Assembly: GCA_947476335.1 (NCBI GenBank)
Contig: CANJQH010000003.1
Location: forward strand, 31,033-95,032
From: Anaerolineae bacterium
Lineage (GTDB): Bacteria > Chloroflexota > Anaerolineae > J036 > Brachytrichaceae
Length of the DNA: 64,000 bases
Direction of reading: 5' to 3'
The translations under genes were made by a program, and so were the position numbers. The notes under the pieces were generated by a model, which made no database searches, was not told the DNA's origin, and saw nothing but the letters and a program-made list of their open reading frames with translations. Of the stretch, positions 10,516 through 19,537 are shown in pieces (positions within the stretch are counted from its first letter, which is position 1; the number at the start of each line of letters is the position of its first letter).

Positions 10516-10573
10516 TATGAGCCTATTATAGATAAGAGCCTGTCATTGTGTTCCGTTTTCATCGATTTCACAT

Positions 10574-12229
10574 TTATGCAAATGGTTGCTCACTCTTCAA
10601 ATCGGGCTTTTCGCGCCGCAGAGGTGCGCTGGACGGGCCAATGGCGTATTGCTCATAAATCTTTTCGCCATATTCGGTCGTGTGAATCGCCACCGGCATT
10701 GGTACAGCATGGCCCATGATGAGCGCCTGCTGTTTGCTGTCAAGTGAAGCGAGCACACCGCGCAACTGGGCAGCGCCATTAATGCCGGTGAACACTGCAC
10801 TGATGTCCTTCTCATCGCTGAGCGCGCACGTGATGCGCGTGCCGATCTGCGACATGACCTCGCCGTCGATCTGGCTCGGCCGCTGATCGACCACCATCAG
10901 CGTCACGTTGTATTTGCGCAATTCGCGCGCGATGGTGCCGAAGATCGTGTGTTCGGCGACGCCGGGTTCGAGGAACTTATGCGCCTCTTCGATCACGATA
11001 ACGAGCTTTTTCGGCTCGACGCCACCGCCACCTTCGGCATCTTCCTTCATATCGCGATAGCGTTCACGAATGCGGCGCGTCAAAAAATTCGCGACAAAAA
11101 CATACGCGCCCATATCGTCGCCGTATTTGCCAAACTCGACGATCACACTAATCCCTTTCGTCAGATAACCAATGATGCGCTCGACAAAATCTGCCTGCGC
11201 CTGCTCACGAATAAATTCGAAGCCAAGCAGCTTCTGCAGCTTACGCTGCATCGCGTAGTAGGTGCCTTCGATAATCTTATTTTCCGCAATCATGGCCTTC
11301 ACTTCACCGTCCACGTCGTCGTTGATCAGCTCATAAATCCACGTTTTCGGCGCGCGCCGCTTCATCGCATACAGTGCGTTCACCTGCACATCGGTGAGCG
11401 CAAGCACGCGGCTCACCGATTCGAGGTCCTCAGGTTCGATCTGTCCATAGCCGATTGCGAGTGCGAACTCCGGCCGGCTGTTGCGCACACGCGATGACTT
11501 CTCATCCAGCGTCACAATGACGGTCTTGTTTGAAATCGCATTCAGTTGCTTGAGGCCTTTGAATTTGCGATTCTTGTCGCCCTTGAGCGTATAGCCGTAG
11601 TCGTTGTGCATGTCAAAGATCAGGCACGACGCGAGATCCTTGTGAATCACCGCGGCGAGGAGCGGCACAGTCATGAACGTTTTACCGGTGCCGCTGCGGC
11701 CGAAGATGGCGCTCGATCGTTCGAGCATGCGTTCGAGGTCGATGTTGATTTCGATCTTCTCGTCCTCGAGCGAGGCGCCGATGCGGTACGGCGAACCCTC
11801 ATCGCTGGCAAACACTTCACGCACTTCCTCAGGCGTGCTGCGATATGCCGCGGTGAAATGCGCGGGCACACTCTTCACCGGCCGCAGCTCGCCGGTATCC
11901 TGTTCGCGCACGAGATGCGGCTTTACTTCAAGCAGGCCAAACACCGTCGTGCCGCGCAGCATATCGATCATCATCGGATCGGACGGCGGCATTTTCTGCA
12001 CAGCGACGTCAGTGGCATCCAGTTTGATGTCCGTGACGAGGCCAAAGTAGCGGCGCCCGGTGTTTCCATCGATAGTGACATAGCTGCCAACGGTGATGCC
12101 CTCAATGATGATGCCGGGGTCGAGCTTAACCTGCACACCCTCGCTGAGCGATCCACCAACGACCTGACCAAGGCGCTGGCGCGGCGCAGCATCATCAACG
12201 CCAAAGAAGCGACCGGGGAAGTTTTCCAT
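10574..12229 (-). CDS. HerA-like DNA-translocating ATPase (DUF87)
   Basis: This 551-residue protein starts at MENFPGRFFG; a longer frame upstream overlaps the neighbour without similarity. Residues 1-80 form a HAS-barrel. The P-loop GRSGTGKT is at 177-184, a LVIVIEEAHKFL Walker B lies near 420, and a DQRPSQIDGEVMSQIGTRI stretch follows it, as in HerA/FtsK-type hexameric translocases. HerA proteins pump DNA, in archaea with the nuclease NurA for end resection, and in bacteria sometimes as defence ATPases. Here the preceding gene encodes a stand-alone HAS-barrel protein 20 bases away instead of a nuclease. Confidence 0.88.
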   Translation of the reverse strand: MENFPGRFFGVDDAAPRQRLGQVVGGSLSEGVQVKLDPGIIIEGITVGSYVTIDGNTGRRYFGLVTDIKLDATDVAVQKMPPSDPMMIDMLRGTTVFGLLEVKPHLVREQDTGELRPVKSVPAHFTAAYRSTPEEVREVFASDEGSPYRIGASLEDEKIEINIDLERMLERSSAIFGRSGTGKTFMTVPLLAAVIHKDLASCLIFDMHNDYGYTLKGDKNRKFKGLKQLNAISNKTVIVTLDEKSSRVRNSRPEFALAIGYGQIEPEDLESVSRVLALTDVQVNALYAMKRRAPKTWIYELINDDVDGEVKAMIAENKIIEGTYYAMQRKLQKLLGFEFIREQAQADFVERIIGYLTKGISVIVEFGKYGDDMGAYVFVANFLTRRIRERYRDMKEDAEGGGGVEPKKLVIVIEEAHKFLEPGVAEHTIFGTIARELRKYNVTLMVVDQRPSQIDGEVMSQIGTRITCALSDEKDISAVFTGINGAAQLRGVLASLDSKQQALIMGHAVPMPVAIHTTEYGEKIYEQYAIGPSSAPLRREKPDLKSEQPFA

Positions 12230-12249
12230 TGTGTTCAAGAAGCCGGGTT

Positions 12250-12831
12250 TTACAATCTGCGCAGCACGCTTTCCAGCCGCCGTGCATCGCTGGCCAGCCA
12301 GCGCGCCAGTTCGCGGCCACATGCCTGAGTAAACATCGCCTGTGCCGTCGGGTTCGCGCGCGATTCACGGGCGATGCGAATCGCCGCCGCCAGCAGCTCT
12401 TCGGTCGGGACATCACGCGAATCGAGTACAAGACGCAGCCAATCCACATGTGCGGTGAAACGCTCGATCTCAGCCGAATCGCAGGTGTTCACTTCGTCCA
12501 GCGTGATCGGAGGCTGCGCTGACAGCGCATATCGCGGCTCGCCACCCGCTTCCTCATAACCGACGCACAGCACGCTCGCCTCCACTGGCACGCGACGCGC
12601 ACGCTGCCAGGCGATGTCCTCTTCGCGCACATCTTCGGCTACCGAAAGCATTTTCGTCATGCCATCATCCTCGATCGCGATGTTGTAAATCAGACCGTAC
12701 ACCGTCGCATCCCGATACTGAATACGAGTGCGCACCAGCGAACCAAAGATTGGAACAGCTTGCCTCTCAACGCGACAGCCGAAGACAAAACTGCGCGTCT
12801 CCGCGCGAAGCACTTTGCCGATTGCGCTCAT
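12250..12831 (-). CDS. Stand-alone HAS-barrel protein next to HerA
   Basis: This 193-residue protein has an N-terminal beta-barrel (residues 5-90: IGKVLRAETRSFVFGCRV, then FGSLVRTRIQYRDATVYGLIYNI) of the HerA-ATP synthase type. The C-terminal half is helical with no recognisable catalytic motif. Co-orientation with the HerA gene and the short 20-base gap suggest one operon and a physical partnership, perhaps docking onto the ATPase ring. It is not NurA: no acidic nuclease triad was seen. The function is inferred from context. Confidence 0.7.
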   Translation of the reverse strand: MSAIGKVLRAETRSFVFGCRVERQAVPIFGSLVRTRIQYRDATVYGLIYNIAIEDDGMTKMLSVAEDVREEDIAWQRARRVPVEASVLCVGYEEAGGEPRYALSAQPPITLDEVNTCDSAEIERFTAHVDWLRLVLDSRDVPTEELLAAAIRIARESRANPTAQAMFTQACGRELARWLASDARRLESVLRRL

Positions 12832-12920
12832 GAGTGCGCATTATCCGTCAGGCGCACGAAGAGCACAGAGGGGGGTGACTAAACACAAGGGTATTACGCG
12901 AAACACCCGCTGCCTCCAAA

Positions 12921-13016
12921 CCAAGTGAGTCGCCAAAAGTTCTGGCGGCAGATTCGCCTCCCCCGCAAAGTGGGGGAGGCGAATCTGCCGGACAAAACTT
13001 ATGGACAGGAACTTAG
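12921..13016 (-). repeat. Element B copy 2
   Basis: A 96-bp copy in reverse orientation. It differs from copy 1 by a terminal T to C change (CCAAG) and one unpaired change in the stem (GCAAAGTG). It ends 12 bases before the pyruvate kinase ATG, so it occupies the promoter or leader region. Confidence 0.9.
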
Positions 13017-13028
13017 AATAACAGCGCA

Positions 13029-14471
13029 ATGCTGCGCACGAAAATTGTCTGCACCCTCGGTCCTGCCACAGATTCCGACATCGTGCTCACTCAGATGATC
13101 CAAGCCGGTATGAATGTCGCACGCATGAACTTTTCGCACGGCGCACACGCGGATCATCTGCGCCGCATCGGACAAGTGCGCCGCATCTCCGCCGAACTCG
13201 GCGCCACCGTCATCATCATGGGCGATCTGCAGGGGCCCAAGTTTCGCATCGGCGACCTGCCCGCCGATGGCATCGTGCTCAAACCCGGCGACTCCCTCTC
13301 GCTTTTCGTCGGCCACGCCTTCGATCCCATGCGGCCCGAACGTGTGCCATTTCCACATCCGGAAATCATCGCCGCACTCGTGGAGGGAAAATATCTGCTC
13401 ATCGACGACGGCACGATCTCGCTCGAAGTCGCCGAACACATCTCCGAGCACGAGGTGCGCTGCATCATCCATGACGGCGGCCGGCTGCTCTCGCGCAAGG
13501 GCGTCAGCGCGCCCGGCGTCTTGGTATCCGTATCATCCATCACGAGCAAAGACAAAGTTGATCTGGCATTCGCCTGCGCACAGAATATCGAAGCCATTGC
13601 GCTGTCTTTCGTTCGCACCAGCAGCGACGTGCGCGAATTGCGCAGCCTCATCGCCTCGCACGGCGGCACGCAGCTCATCGTTTCAAAAATCGAAAAGCCG
13701 GAAGCGCTCGAAGACCTCGAAGGCATCATCGCGGAAAGCGACGTCATCATGGTCGCTCGCGGCGACCTCGGTGTGGAAGCACCACCCGAAGAGGTGCCCT
13801 TCTATCAGAAGCGCATCATCCGCAATTGTCGCCGCGTTGGCAAGCCGGTCATCACTGCGACGCAGATGCTGCAAAGCATGGTGCACGAAGCGGTACCGAC
13901 GCGCGCCGAAGCCAGCGACGTAGCCAACGCCGTACTCGATGGCACCGATGCCGTGATGCTGAGCGCCGAAACTGCCAGCGGCGCACACCCAGTCGAAGCG
14001 GTCAAGGCCATGGTGCGCATCGCGCTGCGTGCAGAAGGCCACGCCGCCCGCCGCGGCACCTGGCGCACAGAACACGCATGGCACGAGGAGTCATTGTCCG
14101 AACTCACCACAGACTCAATCACGCTGGCGGCCGTCAACGTCGCCCGCGAGATCAGCGCCGCCGCCATCGTCTGTGCCACGCGCTCCGGACAAACGCCACG
14201 CATGGTCGCGCGCAATCGGCCGACTGCGCCGATCCTGAGCCTGACGACGACACAACGTGCGCTGAATTACGCCAGCTTCGTCTGGGGCGTGGAGGCGGTC
14301 ACCGAAGCAAGCGTAGTGCAGAACACCGATTTGCTTTTTGAAGCGGCCGAACGCATCGTCAAGGAACGCGGGCTTGCAACGAGCGGCGACTGCATCGTCA
14401 TCGTCGCCGGCGTGCCGCTCGGCAGCGGCTCCGGCACAACAAACATGATCAAAGTGCAAATGCTGCACTAA
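13029..14471 (+). CDS. pyk: Pyruvate kinase
   Basis: This 480-residue protein is of normal length. It has the RTKIVCTLGPATDS start, the MNFSHG active-site loop, the GDLQGPKFRIG substrate strand, SKIEKPEAL with the catalytic Lys, MVARGDLGVEAP, and ITATQMLQSM with the metal and phosphate ligands. A C-terminal regulatory-type domain (about 350-480) is present. It transfers phosphate from phosphoenolpyruvate to ADP at the end of glycolysis. The gene is monocistronic, starts 12 bases after element B and is followed by two A elements. Confidence 0.97.
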   Translation: MLRTKIVCTLGPATDSDIVLTQMIQAGMNVARMNFSHGAHADHLRRIGQVRRISAELGATVIIMGDLQGPKFRIGDLPADGIVLKPGDSLSLFVGHAFDPMRPERVPFPHPEIIAALVEGKYLLIDDGTISLEVAEHISEHEVRCIIHDGGRLLSRKGVSAPGVLVSVSSITSKDKVDLAFACAQNIEAIALSFVRTSSDVRELRSLIASHGGTQLIVSKIEKPEALEDLEGIIAESDVIMVARGDLGVEAPPEEVPFYQKRIIRNCRRVGKPVITATQMLQSMVHEAVPTRAEASDVANAVLDGTDAVMLSAETASGAHPVEAVKAMVRIALRAEGHAARRGTWRTEHAWHEESLSELTTDSITLAAVNVAREISAAAIVCATRSGQTPRMVARNRPTAPILSLTTTQRALNYASFVWGVEAVTEASVVQNTDLLFEAAERIVKERGLATSGDCIVIVAGVPLGSGSGTTNMIKVQMLH

Positions 14472-14526
14472 CTGCCCAGGAATAAAAAGAGCTGCACTTA
14501 TTCAGGCCGCCCATTTTTGATTTATG

Positions 14527-14638
14527 GTAACTACTCAGGCCAGCCATTTTTCCAACGCGAAACACACTATTCTCTCCCCCGAAGGGGGAGAGAATAGTGT
14601 GTTTCGCGGGAAATACTGATTTGGGCCTGAGTAGTTAC
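14527..14638 (-). repeat. Element A copy 4 (long form)
   Basis: A full 112-bp reverse-orientation copy with perfect terminal inverted repeats and a CCCCCGAAGGGGG apex, 56 bases after the pyk stop. Confidence 0.93.
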
Positions 14639-14646
14639 AATTTATT

Positions 14647-14729
14647 GCAACGACTCGGGCCTAAGTCAGTATGTCCCGCGAAACACGCGCGTTTTTCGCA
14701 TTGAAAAATTGGCCGGCCCGAGTCGTTGC
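14647..14729 (+). repeat. Element A copy 5 (short form)
   Basis: An 83-bp copy with ends GCAACGACTCGGGCC and GGCCCGAGTCGTTGC. All three deviations from the family end are compensated on the other side. The CT-rich central stem is absent. Confidence 0.88.
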
Positions 14730-14759
14730 CTGCTCTGATTTTTTGTCTTTCATCTACTG

Positions 14760-15944
14760 CTAACGGCCGGGCTTCTTGTAACAGCCGTAAACCACCGCAC
14801 GCGGAATCGTCGTCTGCGAGCCGTCGACTTTGGTCACATACATCGTAAACACGTAATAGCCCTTCTCCGTGAGTGTGAAGGCAAATTCGCCGGTGGGCAG
14901 GTTAACAGGAATGCGCTTGCCAGCAGCGCTGTTCGGCTGCAGGCCGCTCAGATTACCCTGCGGGCAGTCGTATACATCAGGCACGCCATTGGGGGCGCTG
15001 ACCTCGAGCTCGGCGCGTTGTGCACCGTTGATCGTCCATGTCCACTTCGAAGCATTGCCTTCCCCATTGTGACCGAGCGGCACATCGCCGATATCATTGC
15101 GCGGAGAGAAGCTGTCGGCCTGGCTATAGGGCAGCAGCGCCGACGGCGCCGTGGTGGGTGCAGCAGGCGGGGCGGGTGTGGCAGTAGCGAGCGGCACATC
15201 GGCAGCGGTCGCTTCAGCAGGCGGCGCCACCTTCACAACAGGCAGACCCGCCGCGTCGCCTTTAAATTGCACCAGTTCGCCGATGACCCACGCCAGACCT
15301 TTTTCTCCGGCGGCAAATTCGATCTGCCACCAGGTGCCATCGGTGCTCTTCGCCTTCACCAGTGCGCTTTCATCCTTCATGAGCTGGCCGACAATTTCGT
15401 AGCCTGTGCCCGGGCCTTTACGCAGGTTGACCTTATCGTTCTCGACATTTGTCACCCGATTCGGCGCCACGGTGGGCGCGGCGGCTTCGGTCGGCGCGGC
15501 CTGGACCGGCGTAGGTGAAGCGGACGGCTGCGTCGGCATCGGAGCTGGCGTTGCCGTCGGCAGCACGAGCGCCTGCACCTGAATGAACACCGGCTCTGAG
15601 CTCACCACGACGACATCTTGAGCATTGAAGCCCTTGATCTGCACGACGCTGGAGCCAGCGAGTGAAGCTGGCGGAACCTGATAGTCGATGGTCAGCGGAA
15701 ATGCGCCGGTCTCGTCCGCCTGATCGATGATGGCGATCGGCTGATTGTTCACCAGCACTTGCACCTTCACTACACCAGCGCCTTGCACCTTTCCTTCGAT
15801 ACGAAAGGAAGAACCAGCCACCACCTGCGTCTGCGGCTGCGGCGCCGTCAGCACTGCAACCGCATCTGTTTTCGTTGAAGTGCAGGCAGAAGCAATCAGC
15901 AGCACGAAGACTGCGGTGAGGAGGATGGCAGAAGATCGTTTCAT
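14760..15944 (-). CDS. Lipoprotein with bacterial SH3 domain
   Basis: This 394-residue protein has a type II signal peptide with lipobox LIASAC (Cys21). A beta-sandwich module of the Big type spans about 30-125, followed by a Pro/Thr/Ala linker. An SH3b domain at about 160-230 contains NVENDKVNLRKGPGTGYEIVG. A second low-complexity linker leads to a C-terminal beta domain (about 275-394). It is predicted to sit on the outer face of the membrane, possibly contacting the cell wall. No enzymatic motif is visible. An adjacent minus-strand membrane protein lies upstream. Confidence 0.85.
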   Translation of the reverse strand: MKRSSAILLTAVFVLLIASACTSTKTDAVAVLTAPQPQTQVVAGSSFRIEGKVQGAGVVKVQVLVNNQPIAIIDQADETGAFPLTIDYQVPPASLAGSSVVQIKGFNAQDVVVVSSEPVFIQVQALVLPTATPAPMPTQPSASPTPVQAAPTEAAAPTVAPNRVTNVENDKVNLRKGPGTGYEIVGQLMKDESALVKAKSTDGTWWQIEFAAGEKGLAWVIGELVQFKGDAAGLPVVKVAPPAEATAADVPLATATPAPPAAPTTAPSALLPYSQADSFSPRNDIGDVPLGHNGEGNASKWTWTINGAQRAELEVSAPNGVPDVYDCPQGNLSGLQPNSAAGKRIPVNLPTGEFAFTLTEKGYYVFTMYVTKVDGSQTTIPRAVVYGCYKKPGR

Positions 15945-15978
15945 TTTTAGTGTTCCGAAGGGGGAGACGGCGAATATT

Positions 15979-16575
15979 TTACCGCCGAGGCAAAAAAGCT
16001 CCCGCGCCGCACATCATCCCCGCTGCGAGCGTGCACCACCAGCCCCAGCCCAGCCCGACGGGCACGCCGAACAGCGGTTCAATGGCCGCAGCGCGCACGA
16101 CGACAAATCCGCCTGCTGCGATCAGCGCTGCTGCTGCTGCTGCTGCGGCGGCGATGCGCAGTGCGCGGTCGCTGTTCAGCAGACCGAGCGCGGCGCACAC
16201 CAGCAGCACGAACGCGGCGACGACTCCCTGCAGCACGAATTCCGAGCCCTGCCCGATCATCAGTTTGCGCAACTCCGGATAGCCCGGCAGACTGAGCACG
16301 ACGAGCAGCACGGCGGCAGCGAGTGGAAGTGCGCGGCGATTCGCAGCGGCGGCGATGAGCAGCGCCGCCGCCCACAGCGGCAGCAAATAGCCTTCGTTGA
16401 AAAAAACGCCGGCGTTCGGCGTGTAGTTGGTGAATACGGCCAGCTCATGCGCGCTCAGAGTGAGCGCCGCGGCCGCGGGCTGTGCCCACGGCGCGAAGTG
16501 GCCGACGACGAGCGCAAGCGCGGCGAGTGGAAACGCGATGCGCGCGAAGGAGATTTTAAATTTCAGATTGCACAT
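15979..16575 (-). CDS. Multi-pass membrane protein, function unknown
   Basis: I do not recognise a family. The 198 residues contain about five or six hydrophobic segments rich in Ala/Val/Leu. The frame is open up to 16746, but that extension translates element B and an AT-rich inverted repeat, so I place the start at or near MCNLKFKISF (16575). An internal start at the Met or Val before the first membrane segment cannot be excluded. It lies directly upstream of the SH3 lipoprotein on the same strand and could be co-transcribed with it. Confidence 0.55.
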   Translation of the reverse strand: MCNLKFKISFARIAFPLAALALVVGHFAPWAQPAAAALTLSAHELAVFTNYTPNAGVFFNEGYLLPLWAAALLIAAAANRRALPLAAAVLLVVLSLPGYPELRKLMIGQGSEFVLQGVVAAFVLLVCAALGLLNSDRALRIAAAAAAAAALIAAGGFVVVRAAAIEPLFGVPVGLGWGWWCTLAAGMMCGAGAFLPRR

Positions 16576-16652
16576 TTCACATTTCAAATTGCACAAATCA
16601 CATTGATCAGGTCCAATGCGAAATGTGCAATATGAAATGTGCAATCTGAAAT
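16560..16652. repeat. AT-rich imperfect inverted repeat
   Basis: ATTTCAGATTGCACATTTCA on the left is mirrored by the complementary words GAAATGTGCAATCTGAAAT on the right. It lies immediately left of element B copy 3. The region is much AT-richer than the surrounding genes. Confidence 0.8.
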
Positions 16653-16654
16653 GC

Positions 16655-16750
16655 CTAAGTTCCTGTCCATAAGTTTTGTCCGGCAGATTCGCCTCCCCCG
16701 CAAAGCGGGGGAGGCGAATCTGCCGCCAGAACTTTTGGCGACTCACTTAG
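16655..16750 (+). repeat. Element B copy 3, supplying the hydroxylase stop codon
   Basis: A 96-bp copy, identical to copy 1 as read. Its terminal CTTAG contains, on the minus strand, the TAA stop (16747-16749) of the large-subunit gene. Confidence 0.92.
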
Positions 16751-19011
16751 ATCGTCCCGATCGCCTTCAGCACATTGCGCGGGTTCATCGGCAGCACATT
16801 CATGCGTACACCAATGGCGTCATAGATCGCATTGGCCAGCGCGCCGGCAGGCGGCACGATCGGCACTTCGCCGACGCCCTTTACACCAAACGGGTGATTC
16901 GGGTTGGGCACCTCGACGAGGATCGTATCAATCATCGGCATGTCGAGCGCCGTGGGCATGCGGTAATCGAGCAGGCTGCCATTCAGCAGGTGGCCATCTT
17001 TGTCATAGACGTACTCCTCATGCATCGCCCAGCCCAGGCCCTGCACCACGCCGCCCTGAATCTGGCCTTCGACATAGCTCGGGTGAATGGCACGGCCGAC
17101 ATCCTGCGCCGCGGTGTAGCGCAGAATCTGCAGCTTGCCCGTCTCCACATCCACCTCAACGTCAACCACCTGCGTGGCAAACGTGGGCAGTGCGCCCTTG
17201 GTGTCAAGCGACACGGACACCGAAATTGGACCGCCGGTCTCGTCGAGCTGGCCAGCCAGTTCCTTGAACGTGATCGCCTTTTCACCGCACGAGTAAACGT
17301 CACCCTTGACGTTCACCTGCTCAGGCTGCACATCCCACAACGCGGCTGCATGCTTCTGCATCTCGGCGATGATCTTCAGACCGAGCCGATGCGCCGCCAT
17401 GCCGGAACCGTACGTGCTGCGCGAGCCGCCGGTGGCGTCATTGAAACCGACCGTCTGCGTATCGCCCATCATCGGGCGGATATCTTCGTACTTCAGGCCG
17501 ATCGTCTCGGCCAGCTGCATCGCCAGCGACGCGCGCAGGCCACCGATATCGGTGCTGCCTTCGAGGTAGCTCACGCGGCCGTCGGAGTTGATCACTGCGC
17601 TGGCCGACGAGCGGCCGTCCCAGTTGCCCCAGTAGCCCGAAGCCACACCGCGGCCGACCTTGTTGCCCAGGCGGCTCGGCGCCGGCTTCGGGCTGTTGTA
17701 ATGCGCGGAAACCTTGATCGCCTCGATCGTCTCAAGATAGGCGATCGGGCCGTACGTCGGGCCGTCAGCACGGCGGTCGCCCTGGCGTGCGCCGTTCTTG
17801 AGCCGCATCTCAAGCGGGTCGATGCCCAGCTTCTCGGCGAGGTCGTTGACCACGACTTCGGCTGCATATGCCGCGTTCGTGCCGCCGGGCGCGCGATATG
17901 CCTGCGCCTTGGGCTTGTTCACGATCACGTCGTAGTAGTCAATGCGCGCGTTCTCAAAGCGATACGGGCCGAAGATCACCGCAGCGCCGGCGCCAATAGG
18001 CGAACCCGGGAATGCGCCAGCCTCGTAGGCCATCCACGCGTAGGCGGCGATGATTCGGCCGCTCTTGTCCGCACCCATCTTCACGCGCATCACCGAAGCG
18101 CTCGTCGGGCCAGTGGCCTTCAGTACCTCGTCGCGGCTCATCGTCAGCTTGACCGGCTGATGGCCAGCCTTGCGCGACAGCGCCGCAGCCAGCGGTTCAA
18201 GATACGCATTCAGCTTGCCGCCGAAGCCGCCGCCGATCTCCATCGGGATCACGCGCACCATCGCCAGCGGAACCTTCAGCACTTCGGAAATTTCGCGGCG
18301 CTCGTCCCATGCACTCTGCGTGCTCGTCCACGCAGTGATGCTGCCGTCCATGCTCGAGATCGCTGTGCCATTCTGCGGCTCGATATAGCCCTGATGCACG
18401 GTGCCGGTGACAAATTCGCGCTCGACGATCACGGCCGCATTCGCGAACGCCTTGTCGACATCGCCCAGATCATGGCGACCGTGCGAGGCGATGTTTGTCG
18501 GCTTCGTGCCCTTCTCACCGAGCTCGTCGGTGCGCACTTCCTGCAGCACCACCGGCGAATCATCACGCATGGCTTCGATCACGTCGAGCACCGGCGTCAG
18601 CACCTCATAATCAACCTTGATCAGCTTGAGTGCCTCTTCGGCGATATGAACATCCACCGCAGCGACGGCGGCAACGACGTGGCCGTGATACAGCGCACGC
18701 GTCTGCGCCATCAGGTTCTCGCTGAGGTAGCTGAAGTTCACTACACCTTCGCCGGCGTGCACGGTCTCATTCGACGCGGCCGGAAAGTCGCGGCCGGTGA
18801 TAACGGCTTTCACGCCCGGCAGCTTCTCCGCCGCGCTCACGTCGACGCTGCGAATGCGCGCATGCGCGTGCGGGCTGCGCAGCACCCTGCCATACAGCAG
18901 TCCCTGCAGTTTGATGTCTGCGCCGTACTGCGCACGTCCGGTGACCTTATCGATGCCATCGGGCCGAATCGGACGAGTGCCGATGACCTTGAATTCCTGG
19001 GTCTCAATCAT
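16747..19011 (-). CDS. Molybdenum hydroxylase large subunit (xanthine dehydrogenase/CoxL family)
   Basis: This 754-residue molybdopterin-binding subunit has the a/b hammerhead domain (residues 20-130), EIGGGFGGKLNAY and the catalytic GVKGVGEVPIVPP near the C-terminus with the conserved Glu. The diagnostic active-site loop reads AYRAPGG. Carbon monoxide dehydrogenase form I has AYRCSFR and form II AYRGAGR, so this is probably a xanthine-, aldehyde- or aryl-type hydroxylase rather than a CO dehydrogenase. It is the last of three genes (FAD, FeS, Mo order), 19 bases after the FeS gene. The stop codon lies in element B. Confidence 0.9.
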   Translation of the reverse strand: MIETQEFKVIGTRPIRPDGIDKVTGRAQYGADIKLQGLLYGRVLRSPHAHARIRSVDVSAAEKLPGVKAVITGRDFPAASNETVHAGEGVVNFSYLSENLMAQTRALYHGHVVAAVAAVDVHIAEEALKLIKVDYEVLTPVLDVIEAMRDDSPVVLQEVRTDELGEKGTKPTNIASHGRHDLGDVDKAFANAAVIVEREFVTGTVHQGYIEPQNGTAISSMDGSITAWTSTQSAWDERREISEVLKVPLAMVRVIPMEIGGGFGGKLNAYLEPLAAALSRKAGHQPVKLTMSRDEVLKATGPTSASVMRVKMGADKSGRIIAAYAWMAYEAGAFPGSPIGAGAAVIFGPYRFENARIDYYDVIVNKPKAQAYRAPGGTNAAYAAEVVVNDLAEKLGIDPLEMRLKNGARQGDRRADGPTYGPIAYLETIEAIKVSAHYNSPKPAPSRLGNKVGRGVASGYWGNWDGRSSASAVINSDGRVSYLEGSTDIGGLRASLAMQLAETIGLKYEDIRPMMGDTQTVGFNDATGGSRSTYGSGMAAHRLGLKIIAEMQKHAAALWDVQPEQVNVKGDVYSCGEKAITFKELAGQLDETGGPISVSVSLDTKGALPTFATQVVDVEVDVETGKLQILRYTAAQDVGRAIHPSYVEGQIQGGVVQGLGWAMHEEYVYDKDGHLLNGSLLDYRMPTALDMPMIDTILVEVPNPNHPFGVKGVGEVPIVPPAGALANAIYDAIGVRMNVLPMNPRNVLKAIGTI

Positions 19012-19030
19012 GTTGATCTCCTGTAACTCT

Positions 19031-19510
19031 TCAGGCCTTCGCCCGCATTTCTTCAGCGGCCGCCATAACAGCCTTCACGATTTTGTCGTACCCCGTGCAG
19101 CGACACAGGTTGCCGGCGAGGAAATAACGCACTTCATGCTCGGTCGGATTCGGATTCTTCTCGAGCAGCGCCTTGGAAGCGACCAGAAAGCCCGGCGTGC
19201 AGATGCCGCACTGCAGCGCGGCGTTCTCGAGGAACTGCCGCTGCAGCGGGTGCAGCTCATCGCCGGCGAGGCCTTCCACAGTGGTGATGCTGCGGCCCTG
19301 CGCTTCGACGCCAAGCACGAGACAGCTGTTCACCAGCACACCATCAAGCAGCACGCTGCACGCACCGCAGTTGCCGTTGTTGCAGCCTTCCTTCGCGCCG
19401 GTCAAATTCAGCACGTCACGCAGCACTTCGAGCAGACTCTGGCGCGGCTCACAAAGAAATTCATTTTCTTGGCCGTTGATCGTCGCAGAGACGGAAATTT
19501 TTCTGGACAT
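19031..19510 (-). CDS. Molybdenum hydroxylase small subunit, 2x[2Fe-2S]
   Basis: This 159-residue protein has the plant-type ferredoxin cluster GCNNGNCGACSVLLDG (four Cys, with the last in VNSC) in residues 1-80. The helical second cluster has CGICTPGF and LCRCTGYDKIV. It passes electrons from the molybdenum site to the FAD subunit. The usual length is 155-165. It lies 27 bases after the FAD subunit gene and 19 before the large subunit, so the three are one operon. Confidence 0.95.
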   Translation of the reverse strand: MSRKISVSATINGQENEFLCEPRQSLLEVLRDVLNLTGAKEGCNNGNCGACSVLLDGVLVNSCLVLGVEAQGRSITTVEGLAGDELHPLQRQFLENAALQCGICTPGFLVASKALLEKNPNPTEHEVRYFLAGNLCRCTGYDKIVKAVMAAAEEMRAKA

Positions 19511-19537
19511 AGTTAGACTCCTAAAACTGCCCCGGCC

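Noticed and set aside
16639..19026. Long plus-strand open frame (795 codons) opposite the hydroxylase large subunit
   Set aside because: It is antisense to a clearly conserved gene, has Arg/His-rich composition without any motif, and starts in repeat B. It is a GC-driven shadow.
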